A stretch of 64,000 nucleotides of DNA from contig JAPFQT010000079.1 in NCBI GenBank assembly GCA_027627225.1, positions 372,001-436,000 on the forward strand, given 5' to 3'. Below are positions 47,780 through 61,253 of this stretch, in pieces. The DNA comes from Congeria kusceri (Eukaryota > Mollusca > Bivalvia > Myida > Dreissenidae). Positions within the stretch are counted from its first letter, which is position 1; every line of letters starts with the position of its first letter. Made by a program: the position numbers and the translations under genes. Below the pieces are notes generated by a model, which saw nothing but the letters and a program-made list of their open reading frames with translations, was not told the origin of the DNA and did not search any database.

Positions 47780-48870
47780 ATGCTCCCCGAAAAGTTTTGG
47801 AGGAGCATATAGTCACCGCTTTGTCAGTGCGTCCTTCCGTCCATCTGTCTGTCCGTCGCATTTTCGTGTCCGGGCTATTTCTCAGCAACTACTTGCCAGA
47901 ATTCAATGTAATTTTATGGGAAGCTTCATTACAAAGAGGAGGTGTGCATACTACCAGGACGTTCCGCTTCAATGATTTCTAGAGTTATGTGACTTTGAAG
48001 ATTTCTGAAAAGGTCTATAGTACATAATTCTTGACTTTCTTGTCCGGGCCATTTCTCAGCAACTACTGGCTGGAATTCAACAAAACTTTATACGAAGCTT
48101 CATTACTAAGAGGAGATGTGCACACTACCAGGACATTCCACTTCAATGATTTTTCTGAGAGTTATGGGACTTTGAAGATTTTTGAAATCGGTATTTAGTG
48201 CACTATTCTTGACTTTCTTGTCGGGGCTATTTCTCAGTAACTTCTGGCTGAAATTCAACAAAACTTTATGGGAAGCTACATTACCAAGAGGAGGTTTGCT
48301 TATTACCAGGACATTCCGCTTCATTTGCCAAGAGGAGGTATTCATATTAGCAGGATGTTCCGCTGAAATGATTTTAAGCTCAACTTTTCGTAGAAAAGGC
48401 AAGGTTTTCTACTCGCTCCGGTGTCGGCGTTGGCGCAGGCGTCCGAGCTAGGTTAAAGTTTTTGGGTAAACTAGTTTCTCAGGAATGGCTTGAGGGATTT
48501 CATTCCAACTTTAAACATTTATTCCCCACATTAAAATGAACCTATAGGCCAAGTTTGGTAACTCTAGTTTGAAATTTTTCAAAATGATGGGCGTTTTTAC
48601 ACTTAGAAATTTTACATGAGCTTTATGGACAGGTTCAAGTTTTTCGGTAAGCTGGTTTCTCAGGAATGGCTAAAGGGATTTCATTCAAACTTAGAACACT
48701 TATTCCCTATATTAAATTGAACTCATGGGCCAATTTTGATAACACTAGTTTCAAATTTGTCAAAATTATGGGCCTTTTTACACTTAGAAATTTTACATAT
48801 AAGCTACATGGACAGGTTAAAGTTTTTTGGGAAGCAAGTTTCTCAACTTTTCATTTCCACTGTCAAACTC
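47780..48870 (+). repeat. two abutting tandem-core repeats
   Basis: 47780-48370: head TGCTCCCCGAAAAGTTTTGG, CCGTCCATCTGTCTGTCCGT, then three ~155-bp units (CTATTTCTCAGCAACTACT, GGAAGCTTCATTAC-AAGAGG). 48372-48870: TTCGTAGAAAAGGCAAGG, GGCGTTGGCGCAGGCGTC, then two ~150-bp units (GGGATTTCATTC-AACTT). Confidence 0.75.
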
Positions 48871-49440
48871 AAGCATGGATTAAGCTATTGTAATGAAACT
48901 TCAAACATAGATGCCTTATAGTTAGACCCTGGTAGGGATTGCATATGGGGTTGGTGGGGTCAAGGTCACTGTTACTAAAAATAGACAAATGGTTTCCGCT
49001 CAATAACTTGAGAACGCATTGAGATATGTTAATGAAACTTAATACATATATACCTTATATTCTGCTCAATAACTTGAGAACGCATTGAGATATAGTAAGG
49101 AAATTTTATACGTAGATACCTTACATCAAGACCTTGCATGGGATTGCATATGGGGTGGGTTGGGTCAAGGTCAAGGTCATTGTTACTAAAAATAGAAAAT
49201 AGTTTTCCGCTCAATAACTTTAGAACGCATCGAGATATTTTAAAGAAACTACATTCATAAATACCTTATGTTGAGACCTCGCTTGGGATTGCATATGGGG
49301 TGGGTGGGTTAAAGGACAAGGTCACTATTACTAAAAATAGAAAAACGGTTTCCGCTCAATAACTTGAGAATGCATCGAGATATTTTAATGAAACTTCATA
49401 CATAGATACCTTCTATTCAGACCTCGCTTGCATTTAACTA
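48871..49440 (-). repeat. tandem-core family B, four inverted units
   Basis: Units read TTAGTAACAGTGACCTTGAC on the minus strand, as in 22496-23411. One ~55-bp sub-unit near 49030-49090 is duplicated. Confidence 0.8.
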
Positions 49441-50370
49441 TTATCTTTTCATTCAATGTTGATTAAACTTGCACAGTTTGTATATGGCCATAAGATCTCA
49501 GCTGGGTGCAATGATGGGCCAGATAGAATCAGGAAAACCATAGTTATTGCCCTTTTTACGATAAGATATTCAGCATCTGTGGTTATTTTGCATAAAGGAA
49601 TGTCAATTAAACACCATAAAAATTCAAATCAATGTAACTAACACTAGATCCGAATGGCATACAATACTCAAATACTAAATAATACTAGCAGTTCACGCCT
49701 CATACCATTCAGTGTTTTTTTTAACCTTGGGGGAAATGTGGTGGGGCCCTTCAGACGGGGAATTTTACGACGAAGGGGAATTTCTTTATGCAGAAAAGCA
49801 TTAAAACATTTGTACATTCAACTTTGTTATAAAACATTAATCAATTGTTTTGCTACAATTGATAATGTAGATTATGCACAAACTTGGTTTGTTAAAAAAA
49901 TAGCTGGGATTGTTTACAAAAATTCCTCTATCTTAGTCCATTTTATGACACTGAAACGCAAGTGTGAATGTACTTGTGGGAAATGGGCGGAGTATAGATA
50001 AATATAGTTCTCATTTATTACCTTGGAAAATACAGACAAATTATATAGAGGAACGTGTTAGAATTTAAATAATTGACGAGTTAGTACTAGTTCTTGTGGT
50101 TATAACCAACAGTTTGTCGTTCCGATGTTTGTTATCAAACCACACTGGCTATTGCCCTCATCGTTTAATTCCTACGCATTTAAACTCCAAACCGTTGGTT
50201 ATTACTGCAATAGCCAACGCTTACCCGTCAATTATTTCTTAATTATACATCATTGCAAAACATCAAATTTATTGCTTTTTAACATGTCAAATGCCATGTC
50301 ATATAATTTCAATAGCGTTGTGCATTATACAAAAGCTGTCATTTTGTGCTAACTGTTAGGCCATTCTGTT
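49441..50370. other. No gene seen; possible transposon end at 49690-49800
   Basis: TTCAGTGTTTTTTTTAACCT, then GGGGAAATGTGGTGGGGCCC, resembles a DNA-transposon end common in molluscs (recalled). The 115-aa ORF at 49654-50001 runs through it and is probably not a gene. Confidence 0.35.
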
Positions 50371-51893
50371 TTTAGCTCACCTGTGCACAACATCCTCATG
50401 GTGAGCTTTTAGGATCGCCTATTGTTCGTCGTAGGGCGTATGTTGTGCGTCGTTTTTCAATATTTTCATTCAAAGAACATCTCCTCCAAAACCGCTAGGC
50501 ATATTTTCACCAAACTTCACAAGAATGATCCTTGGGTGACCCTCTTTGAAAATTGTTCAAATCGTTCCGGTCCGCCTCATATGTAGGTCACCAGAGCTAA
50601 AAATAGATTTAAAAACAGCAAACTTTAAAAATCTCCTCTGAGACCACAAGGCTTGGAGCTTTCATATTTGATATGTGACATCCTCTAGTGGTCCTCTACA
50701 AAGATTGTTCAAATGATGCCCCTGTGGTCAAAACTGGCCAAGCCCCAGTGGTCACATGCTTTATATAGACATGTACAGCAAAATGCCTAAAAAATTCTTC
50801 TCTGAAACCACAAGTCCTAGAGGTTTCATATTTGGTATGTAACATTATATAGTGGTCCTCTACAAATGTTGTTCAAATGATGCCCCCGGGGTCAAAACTG
50901 GCCACACCCCGGGGGTCACAATGTTTATATAGACTTAAATAGCAAAATGACAAAAATCTTCCTCTTGAAACGGCAAGGCCCGGAGGTTTCATATTTGGTA
51001 TGTAATGTTGTATAGTGGTCCTCTACAAAGGTTGTTCAGATGATGCCCATGGGGTCAAAACTGGCCACCTCCCGGGGCTCACATGGTTCAAATGGCTAAA
51101 TGATTTAAGAATTCTTCTCTGAAACCACAAGGCCCAAAGGTTTCTTATTTGGCTATAGCATTATATTGGGACCTCGATTGGGATTGCATATGGGATGGGT
51201 GGGGGTCAAGGTGAAGGTCACTGTTACTATAAATAGAAAAACGGTTTACGTTCAATAACTTCAGAATGCAGTGAGATATTTTTATGAAACTTAATACATA
51301 GATACCTTTTATCGACACCTCGCATAGGATTGCATATGGAGTGGGAGGGGTCAAGGTCACTGTTACTAAAAATAGAAAAACGGTTTCCGCACAATATCTT
51401 GAGAACGCATTGAGATATTTTTATGAAACTTAATACATAAATACATTATATTGAGGCATCGATTAGGATTGCATATATGGTGGGTGGGGTCAAGGTCACC
51501 ATTATTAAAAATAGAAAAGTGCTTTCAGCTAAATATCTTGAGAATGCATAGAGCTATTTTAATGGAACTTAATACATAAGTACCTTATATCGAGACATTG
51601 CTTGGGGTTGCTTATGGGGTGGACGGGGTCAAGGACACCATTACTGAAAATAGAAAAACGGTATCCGCTCAATAACTTAAGAACACATTGAGATTTAATG
51701 ATACTTCATATGTAGATACCTTATATGGAGACCTTGCTTTACGTATGTGGTGGGTGCGGTCAAGGTCACTGTAACTAAAAATAGAAAAACACTTTTTGCT
51801 CAATAGCTTTAGAACGTATTGAGATATTTTAAAGAAACTTCATACATAGATATCAGGTGAGAGACCTAGGGCCACGGTGGCCCTCTTGTTATA
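50371..51893 (+). repeat. chimeric tandem-core element: family A units then inverted family B units
   Basis: Starts TTTTTAGCTCACCTGTGCAC and ends ATATCAGGTGAGAGACCTAGGGCCACGGTGGCCCTCTTGTTA-like sequence (hairpin GGGCCACGGTGGCCC). The first ~780 bp are family A units as at 17408. From about 51165 the core switches to at least five family B units in inverted orientation. One head and one tail enclose both. Confidence 0.75.
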
Positions 51894-51894
51894 T

Positions 51895-53420
51895 TTTGTT
51901 AAGTGTCAACCTCATATTGTAAAACTTTGCTACTTATTCACAAAAAACACACAAACTTGTTTTGAAAAAACTAACTTATTTTCTTGATAATAGAAAATGG
52001 AATAGTTTTGTACTTTAATAACAGAAATAGCATATGAAACATTTAATACTACTGACTTTTAATTAAAGACTGTTAATTAAGGGATTATTGAAATATAACA
52101 CAGAAAACTTTTCAACAGTTGAGTAAACAGAAATTTAGCATAATAACAAAACATAAATACACATAGTTTTATGTAAGAGTACATGTATGCAATACAAAAA
52201 GGTGTAAGTTTTATGTAAGATTACATGTATGCAATACAAAATGGTGTAGATTATATACAAGTATTGTCAATATCAGGCACTTCGTCAATATTATAATACA
52301 TAAATTGCAGAGGTACTTTCTGAGATCAAAGTTCATAAATTCACATGAGCATTTTTTCAAAGATGACCCCCATTTAATTTCGACAGAATCTTAGTTTGTT
52401 GTTACTTTTTCACATTGTATGTATGTGTGTGCTGGGTGGCATCACTTTGCCAGCGTTGCATGTTGCGTTCAAATAAACCTGCAGTGATTATGATTAGTCC
52501 TTTCAAGGCTCCTTGCCATCTTTAACTGCTACACCAGTAAGGAAGAACGTATTGCTTGCCAGATGTCATTCAATCCTGTGGAATTGTTCACTACGGACTT
52601 TCTTGATATGACAGGGCAAATGTTAGCTATTTGGTCTTTCATTAACTCAAAGTGAGTAAATTTCTATGCAGCCATGAATCGACTAGTCTGTGGAACGTCC
52701 TCTCCATTGTCAGCGAAACCATGTGCAGAGTTTGAGCTAACCTTATTGTCCATCTAACCCCTTGACTAAGATATGTTGTGTCCAAGGAGTGTGTACTGTA
52801 GCCTTTTGTAGGTTTTGAGCCATGACTCAAACGATCTCATAGAGTACTTTAATTCTGAGTGATACGCCACTGCTTAGGGGCTCGTTGAGTAGCCATTGAG
52901 ATACTGATTGATTTGGTGGTTTATATATCAAAGAAAGATGCAAATTTTAAACACTATAAGAGCTTCTTGACAAGAACCGTCTCGTCATTCTCAGGCTGAG
53001 AAAAGTTCATTTCCGAACATGTATGGTATTATTGCCGTTTATACTGATTTTCGAGTCTTGAATATGCGTGGTTGATTCGTTAATGCCACTGCCACACACC
53101 AGTAAGGTAGGAAAGCTCCGACAAACTTTGTAAAAATGTGTTTTATTGACAAAACTTTACCATGGCAATGATGGTACAAAGGACGACAACTATTGTGAAC
53201 AAAGGGTTAAACAACACCAATACTATTTGCACTGTCTTTTGTCTACTAAAATGTCATATGAAATATCCTAAAAAAAGAAAAAGCCCAATCGTGGTGGTAG
53301 CAACAGTAAATATCAATGATCAGAGTGACTTGATGCTCATTCTTTAGCGCTTCTAACTCTTATCAAAATGTTTTTTTTTCCGGCTTATGGAGCTTGAAAC
53401 TTATGCGCACACGGACGTAT
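51895..53420 (+). repeat. dispersed ~1-kb repeat, copy C
   Basis: Begins GTTAAGTGTCAACCTCAT like copy A. About 430 bp of extra AT-rich sequence (52000-52430) includes a 42-bp tandem pair (AAGTTTTATGTAAGA-TACAT) near 52165-52250. Confidence 0.8.
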
Positions 53421-53734
53421 TCCATACCTGTTACCATTGCATCTGCTATATGGTTTGGATGTTGCACCTATTCATTTATTACTAGTGTAGTGGGAATTTA
53501 TCATCAATAAGCCGATTTTTCACAACATTTGATTGGATATTCAGGAGCGTCAAAAGTTCTGTTTAAAAGCAATGCCAAAAAATGGACTTAGATTCTCTAT
53601 TTTCATTTAATCTTGACTAAACATGCACGACTTATGTATGACCATAAGATCTGAATTAAATTAAAACTAATTTATTGCCCAGATTGGTTTACAAACACCA
53701 AAGTGTCTGCCCTTTGTTTGTGAAAAAATGCAAA
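53421..53734. other. No gene seen
   Basis: Spacer between two dispersed repeats. Confidence 0.4.
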
Positions 53735-55125
53735 CAAGAAAAGTCTTTAAAAAAGACAATTGGCGTTGAAATTAATATTGAGAGTCATTTAAACATTACC
53801 TAAACAGACGGCCAAGATGATCGGTTATGTGACTTCTCAGATCCCAGATTTTTTGGTCCCCACCAATATTAGGGGACTTATTGGACCCCAGATTTTTTGG
53901 ACACTATCAGAAAACTTCTCGGACCCAAAAGTTAATTTGAGATAAATTTATGTATTTAAAAATTAAGAATTAGAATTAATATCTGTGCCGTGAATAAACC
54001 AATCATACAACTCCATGTTTCCACCAGTGATATATGAATAACCAAAATAATTTAGGTTAACATAATTGTTATCTGAATTTGTCAAGCCAATTTAACAAAT
54101 TAACAATGTAAGAAAATAATTTCGGGAAAATTATTATGTATCAGACGAGTCTATATAGTTATTTATAGTACCGGTAATATACCATTCATGTTAGTTATCT
54201 AATATAATAACGATTTGAAGTCAAATAAGCATGTACCCTGTGTATCCCAATAAAAAGCAATAGTTAGGGAACATTCATCGATTTTTGAAATGTTAAGAAT
54301 TTATTGTTAGATAATGCAAACATAAAAATTCTTTAGACTATGATGATTTTAAATTATATCTGTAGAAATATGATGTATCAAGGGTTCCTGTGTATTATTA
54401 GTATTGCAAATTGTGTATTCATGCTACGCGAATAACAATTCGACATATTCTGAATCTCCTTTCATAACATTTTATCTATGGAAAATGTAGCATCTTTTTA
54501 CAAAAATAACATCTACTGGAGAAGTTGATAGAAAGATGCAATTATAAATAATCGTTAATAAATCGTAACCACAATTTTAATTCAAATGAACATACATGTA
54601 CGAGTATATTAACATAGCTATACAGCCGTTGCTAGCTACGCGCGCTATTTTTAGAATGCCAATACTTTTTGTGGAATGCGATGAACTCGCTAGAATCAAT
54701 GGCTACATGGAACGGCGACTCTGTGAGTGAGATTTATGCATGGGAACATTGCACAATTGGTATTTATAGAGCATAACGCTTATATAAATGTAGGCTAAAC
54801 AAAATAGTTATTTCATTACGTGAATGAATATATCATTCTGTTTATGGCATACAATGAGAAAATACGTTCATAATTAGCCTCAGTTCTAGAGTATATGTGA
54901 GGATATGTTTATAACTTCATTTTAGCCGCTTATCAATTATGTAAATTTGTATTCCCCAAAAGTATGCAACAGTCCATGGTATACGTTAAACAATCGTTTG
55001 AAGTTTGCATTCCTAGAATTAGAAAATTTGCCCAATTCTATTGGCATTCAATTTTCCCCCTGCATAATTATGGCAAGAAAATCTGGGTCAAAAGTGATCT
55101 TAGACAGCTAAGCCAAAAAAAGGAC
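53735..55125 (-). repeat. dispersed 1.3-kb repeat, copy 3
   Basis: Inverted relative to copies 1 and 2. On the plus strand it runs from AAGACAATTGGCGTTGAAAT to GTGATCTTAGACAGCTAAGC. Confidence 0.8.
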
Positions 55126-56730
55126 TTTGTGCAGATAGAGTCTTCATTAATCTCTAGGGATGGCAACAAATAGCAAAAAGTAAGATGTGAACCTGTTTTG
55201 GTATTTGAGCAGTTAACCAGCTGGATACCCTTTAGAATGCAAATAAACCCAGTACCATGGTCTTTGTTTGATTGACTGGTGCTAATCGATGATTTATACA
55301 TAATGCTAACAGGTGCCCTTATAGCTGTCTCCCATGACTGTTTTAATTATTGTTCTGTAAAAATAAGCACAAAACACCACATATTGAATTAAGCTAGATG
55401 CTTGAAATGTGTTTGCAGAGATTGGATGTATCTTCATGCAATGTTAGTGTGATTATACATTGTAAACATTGAAAATTGCTTTTTGGCAGCATGTTCTAAT
55501 TTTGATAGAAGGGAACTTCATAATGAGTTGTAGTTAGAAATCACACGGGTAAACATGTCAGTACATAGAGTAACATAGACATGTTTCTTCAATGACTTCA
55601 AAAATCCAACAGCCTTTATTTTTCTACATAGTTTAACCAAACTACAAGCATGTGATCTTTTATCGTTCCTTCTGGTAATAATATTTGTGGATATCTTAAA
55701 AAGCACCTTTATCACAAGAAAGTAATACCAAATTGGAAAGTCATAAATACTGTTTACAATATTGTACCAGACCACCTGGAAGTCACAACCAGACATTTTC
55801 TTAACACCTAGAAATATCCTCGATTACTGTAAATTCGCGACCCTAACATTTAATCAAATTATTTCAACAATTTGAACATAATATTTAGAACAAATATTTG
55901 AAAATAAATATATATACCGCTGTTTTTTTAACTTATTTATCCAAAAGAACGTTTAAAACTTTTAGCAGGTCAACATTGTTTACGTAAGTGTCAAGCAGTC
56001 CCCATGTTATCTAACTTTCATTGATTCGCGGATATGACGTCATCCCATCATTCCTAGAAAATAATCTTCAATTATGCCATATGTACAACAAGTTTTGGAT
56101 TATCGTATTAAACAGTGAATTTTATTTTAAAAAAGAAATCTGAAATGTAATTCTTCCTTATCACAAATGCACATTTAAGTAATACTATACCAGTGGGGAA
56201 AAAACGTTTTTAGGTAATTGGATTTTTTCTTTTAAGGGGGCTTACAGAATCTAACATCCATGATGATTAAGTTTAAGCAAGAAAAACATAAACAATTACT
56301 GTTTTCATTTTGTTTTCAGTATATCATTGTAGGGTGTGTTTTAATTTGTAGGTGAATAGAGCCTGTACAATTTCCTAAATGCCTCTTGTGTAACCATAAT
56401 TCTATATAAAAAAAGGCTAAACTTCACTTAAAATTAAGGTTCGGAAAAACACAAGAAAAACTTGGCTCGGCTTTAGTTACGATACACTGACGAATCATGT
56501 CCCATATATGGAAGTTCTACTACAACATCGGACAAAAACATCTATTTCGGTTTGTACTTTTATTGAAAAAAACAACAAAATGTAACATCCTGGCGTTTTG
56601 GGAATAAGAAATCATGGTATTTTTATATCAGGTATCATGTCCAGTGCTTTTGTCTGTTTAAAATGCAGTATATTCACACAATATTCGGTCACATGGTCCA
56701 TTGGACATGTACAAAGAAATTCCCGCGGCC
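55126..56730. other. No gene supported; CRE-like site at 56035
   Basis: AT-rich. The palindrome TGACGTCA at 56035-56042 is a CRE/ATF core. A 92-aa minus-strand ORF (55518-55796) lacks recognisable features. Confidence 0.4.
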
Positions 56731-56733
56731 ACG

Positions 56734-56768
56734 TTTGCGCATGCGCAAATGCCAAAGACGATCACGTG
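56734..56768. promoter_or_regulatory. NRF1-like palindrome plus E-box
   Basis: TTTGCGCATGCGCAAA (56734-56749) is a perfect 16-bp palindrome around the NRF1 core GCGCATGCGC. CACGTG at 56763-56768 sits in ATCACGTGAC, a USF-type E-box. CCGCGGCCACG just upstream adds CpGs. In AT-rich DNA this is a promoter-like cluster; the gene it would serve is not evident on either strand. Confidence 0.45.
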
Positions 56769-56939
56769 ACAATAACAACATCCGTGAATCAATGGTAGTC
56801 GCAAATTTAGGGGAGTTGAAGATAAAGTGTGTTAAAAGCTGTACATTTAAATGTGTTAGGTCACGAAATTTCCACTTAAGGATATTCTTTATTTCCTTAT
56901 GCTTCAAATCACATTGTGCAAAAGCTGTCATGTGGTAGG

Positions 56940-57210
56940 CAGGTTTAGTCAAACAATGCTTGGTATGGAATGTTGCAAAATGAATTGTTAAGATTGCATG
57001 TTTAGATCTCTATCATGTGAAGCTTACCAATAGACACACGTTGACTTCCTTGATTGGGTGTTTGTTAAATCGTTATCAATGTAACGATGTCTTCCCTGTA
57101 TGGGCGTTTGTTAAGACATTATCGATGTAACGTCACATTCAACATTCTGTAAGATGCTAAACAATACATAGTTAAATTCCTTGTCATTGTCAATAGACTG
57201 ATAAGTAAAC
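56940..57210 (+). repeat. dispersed repeat, partner of 32320-32610
   Basis: See partner. A short internal duplication (TGTTTGTTAA--C-TTATC-ATGTAACG) is specific to this copy. Confidence 0.75.
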
Positions 57211-58854
57211 GAGATAACACAAATATGTTTCCAAACGATGTTCAGCGTCTGTGGTCATTGTTAACAAAGAATGTAGATTGAACGCTCAAAATGCATTTAC
57301 ATATTTAAAACTGATTAATGTGTAGAGTTGGTAGATTGTAAACAATAATGCACATGTCCCAGAGTTCTGGCGTGAATTTTGACTATTGCAGACAAGGGTA
57401 CCATATAGTCCGCTGAGATTATGGAATCAATCTAAATCAAGTTATAATACAGGTTAAATGGCCATGGAATTTAATGACACCATGCTATATTAATTCCAAA
57501 CAATTACATTGCATGTGTTCATTTGAATATATTTTGGCTGTTTGCAGTTAATGCGTAGGAATATGATATTGCAATATATGATATAGGGTGACATTGTTTT
57601 AAGTTAATAGATTAAGTTTTAACATGAGATGTTTAAATAACTTGCATATGCAATTGTGATGTGGTTGTTTTGTAATATTTAACTTTATTATATACATATA
57701 GATAATCTGACTCAAATACTGGTATATTTTCGGTATAAAATACAGTAGGCTAGATAGAATTTCCATATTCCACACTGTGAAATAAAATTCTGTATTCAAT
57801 GGCTGGAAAACATACAACTTTTGCATTCGTTGAGTATCTATTTCTGTAACATTATGAGTGACATTGGGAAACAACCTGTTCTATTTATAGGCATGACGCC
57901 GCCATTACATGATGTTGAATCGAGGCGAATGATGTCCTTGATGTATATGACATGTATTAATTCGCGGTTTTTAACTGTTTTGTTATTGTTTTATTTGTTT
58001 CATAGCATATTTGTGGTGGATTTTTTTAACATAAGGAGACATGGGCTTGTGGAATACAGCGTCACACAATCAACTTGAGCAATACAAGCCACCGTAACAC
58101 CAAAGTCATGTAATAGTCCCATTATTTTTGGTATATAAATCTTATTGTTGGGTGTTATAAATACATGCTTTAAACTAATGCTGAACTCTTGTGAACAGGG
58201 AATATAACTTTTTGCTCTAACAAGAGACCCTGTTTTAAAACTTAAAATTGTTGGGTTATATAGTGACATGTAGCCTACCCCATGGTGACAGTTTACGAAA
58301 ATTCTTACAAGGCATGTGCTAACATTCATATAAACAAAGAAGGAAATCAAGTATGGGTTAATCTGCAATAACTTAAGGGCAGCACAAGCTACAACAAAAA
58401 CAGTACAGGCAAGAGTGCCGATATATTTTCCCAATGAAATGTTGGGTCAAAATGCCATGCTCTGCAATCAAATGTGTAGCACTGACATTGAGCTTCCAAG
58501 GTTTTTTGTCCAATAACCTACGGACAGAAGTTTAGATGCATGTTATCAAATCATTTGTGCTACATACTGGTGATTTAATTCCTATGCATCAAAACTTCTG
58601 CCTGTGGGTTATTCGACATTAAACTATGAAGTAAATTTATTATTTCTTTAACAAAAGGTTAAAGGTCCAATATACTTAAAAAAAACACTAAAAACATAAA
58701 TTACATGCTTCTGGTTTTAATAAATGGCTTACTGTTTAGGGCCTTTAAAAAACACAGATAAAACAATATGAAACTAATACAAAGATCTGACTGGCCTGTA
58801 CAAATATATACAAGTTAATTAAAACTGGGGAGCACATAAAAAGAAGACTTTGTC
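57211..58854. other. No gene supported
   Basis: Contains the window's longest ORF (minus, 58000-58434, 144 aa) and an 85-aa plus ORF (57821-58078). Both are hydrophobic and AT-driven, with no motif, splice context or homology I can name. Confidence 0.4.
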
Positions 58855-60440
58855 TCGTTGGTGATTTTAGGTACATTGTGTCATTCATGCATTAGGTGGG
58901 GGAGGGGATTTTAGGTACTTTGTCTCATTCATGCATTAGGTGGGGGAGGGGATTTTAGGTACTTTGTCTCATTCATGCATTAGGTGGGGGAGGGGATTTT
59001 AGGTACTTTGTCTCATTCATGCAATAGGTGGGGAGGGGATTTTAGGTACTTTGTCTCATTCATGCATTAGGTGCGGAGGGGATTTTAGGTACTTTGTCTC
59101 TTTCATGCATTAGGCGGGGGAGGGTATTTTAGGTACATTGTCTCATTCATGCATTAGGTGGGGGAGGGGATTTAAAGTACATTGTCTCATTCATGCATTA
59201 GGTGGGGGAGGGGATTTAAAGTACATTGTCTCATTAATGCATTAGGTGGGGAGGGGATTTTAGGTACTTTGTCTCATTCATGCATTAGGTGGGGGAGGGG
59301 ATTTAAAGTACATTGTCTCATTTATGCATTAGGTGGGGAGGGGATTTTAGGTACATTGTCTCATTCATGCATTAGGTGGGGGAGGGGATTTAAAGTACAT
59401 TGTCTCATTCATGCATTAGGTGGGGAGGGGATTTTAGGTACTATGTCTCATTCATGCATTAGGTGCGGAGGGGATTTTAGGTACTTTGTCTCTTTCATGC
59501 ATTAGGCGGGGGAGGGTATTTTAGGTACATTGTCTCATTCATGCATTAGGTGGGGGAGGGGATTTAAAGTACATTGTCTCATTCATGCATTAGGTGGGGG
59601 AGGGGATTTAAAGTACATTGTCTCATTAATGCATTAGGTGGGGAGGGGATTTTAGGTACTTTGTCTCATTCATGCATTAGGTGGGGGAGGGGATTTAAAG
59701 TACATTGTCTCATTCATGCATTAGGTGGGGAGGGGATTTTAGGTACATTGTCTCATTCATGCATTAGGTGGGGGAGGGGATTTAAAGTACATTGTCTCAT
59801 TCATGAATTAGGTGGGGAGGGGATTTTAGGTACTTTGTTTCATTCATGCATTAGGTGGGGGAGGGGATTTTAGGTACATTGTCTTGTTCATGCATTAGGT
59901 GGGGGTGGGAATTTTAGGTACTTTGTCTTGTTCATGCATTAGGTGGGGGAGGGTATTATAGGTACTTTGTCTCGTTCGTGCATTAGGTGGGGGAGGGGAT
60001 TTTAGGTACATTGTCTCGTTCGTGCATTAGGTGGGGGAGAGGATTTTAGGTACTTTGTCTCGTTCATGCATCAGGTGGGAGAGGGGATTTTAGGTACTTT
60101 GTTTTGTTCATGCATTAGGTGGCGGAGGGGATTTTAGGTACTTTGTCTCATTCATGCATTAGGTGGGGGAGGGGATTTTAGGTACATTGTCTCGTTCATG
60201 CATTAGGTGGGGTGGGGGGGATTTTAGGTACATTGTCTCATTCATGCATTAGGTGGGGGAAGGGATTTTAGGTACTTTGTCTCGTTCATGCATTAGGTGC
60301 GGAGGGGATTTTAGGTACTTTGTCTCGTTCATGCATTAGGTGGGGGAGGGGATTTTAGGTACATTGTCTCGTTCATGCATTAGGTGGGGGAGGGGATTTT
60401 AGGTACATAGTCTCATTCATGCATTTGTTGGGGGAAGGGA
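58855..60440 (+). repeat. 45-bp minisatellite, ~35 units, with higher-order structure
   Basis: Unit GATTTTAGGTACTTTGTCTC followed by ATTCATGCATTAGGTGGGGGAGGGG, with 44-bp variants. Unit types TTTTAGGTACTTT, TTTTAGGTACATT and TTTAAAGTACATT alternate, and a block of about 392 bp repeats (59113 onward and 59505 onward). The repetitive ORFs at 59182 and 59574 come from it. Confidence 0.95.
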
Positions 60441-60519
60441 CTTTGGGCTGGCAGTGGTGGAATGGGTTTTTTAATTTTGATTGTTAGATTGGGGTATGTC
60501 GTTTTGGGCATGCAGGCGT

Positions 60520-61245
60520 AGTGGCGGCGTCAACTTTTCAATTCCGCTGTCTAACTTGACAACAAATTGAGCTATTAAAATGAAACTTCATACATAGATA
60601 CCTTATATCGAGACCTTGCTTGGAAATGCATCTGGAGTGGGTGGGGTCAAGGTCACCATTACTAAAAGTAGAAAAACTGTTTCCGCTCAATAACTCACAA
60701 ACGGATCAAGCTCTTTCAATGAAATTTTATACATTGATACCTTATATTAAGACCTTATTTGGGATTGCATCTGGGGTGGGTGGGGTCAATGTGACCATTA
60801 CTACATATAGAAAAAATAGTTTCTGCTCAATAACTTGAGAAGGAATTGAGATTTTGTAATGAAACCTCATTGGTAGATACCTTTTATCGAGACCTTTCTT
60901 GTGATGGATCGGTCAAGGTCACCATTACTATAAATAAAACAAACGATTACCGCTGAATAACCCTAGAAGGATTTAAACTGTTGCAATGAAACTTTATATT
61001 TAGATACCTTATATTAAGACCTAACTTGGGATTATTAAATGGGTGGGTTCCAGGTCAAGGTCACCATTCTTATAAATAGAAATGTGGTTTCCACTCTGTA
61101 ACTCGAGTACAAATTGAGCTATTGTATAGAAATTTCATATGTAGATACCTTATATTGAGATCTCGCTTAGGATTGCATATGGGATGGGTGGGGTTAAGGT
61201 CACTGTTACTAAAAATAGAAAAATGGTTTTTGCTCAACAACTCTA
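60520..61245 (-). repeat. tandem-core family B, inverted units
   Basis: A short head (GCATGCAGGCGTAGTGGCGG) and about five ~130-bp units (GGTCAAGGTCACCATTACTA). It directly follows the minisatellite and abuts the MITE at 61254. Confidence 0.75.
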
Positions 61246-61253
61246 GACTGAAT

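Noticed and set aside
49654..50001. 115-aa gene (plus)
   Set aside because: Runs through a transposon-end-like sequence and has no recognisable domain.
58000..58434. 144-aa membrane protein gene (minus)
   Set aside because: Longest ORF here, but no family motif, no splice or promoter context, and a composition expected from AT-rich DNA.
59182..59873. Paralogous repeat-protein genes
   Set aside because: Both ORFs are translations of the 45-bp minisatellite.
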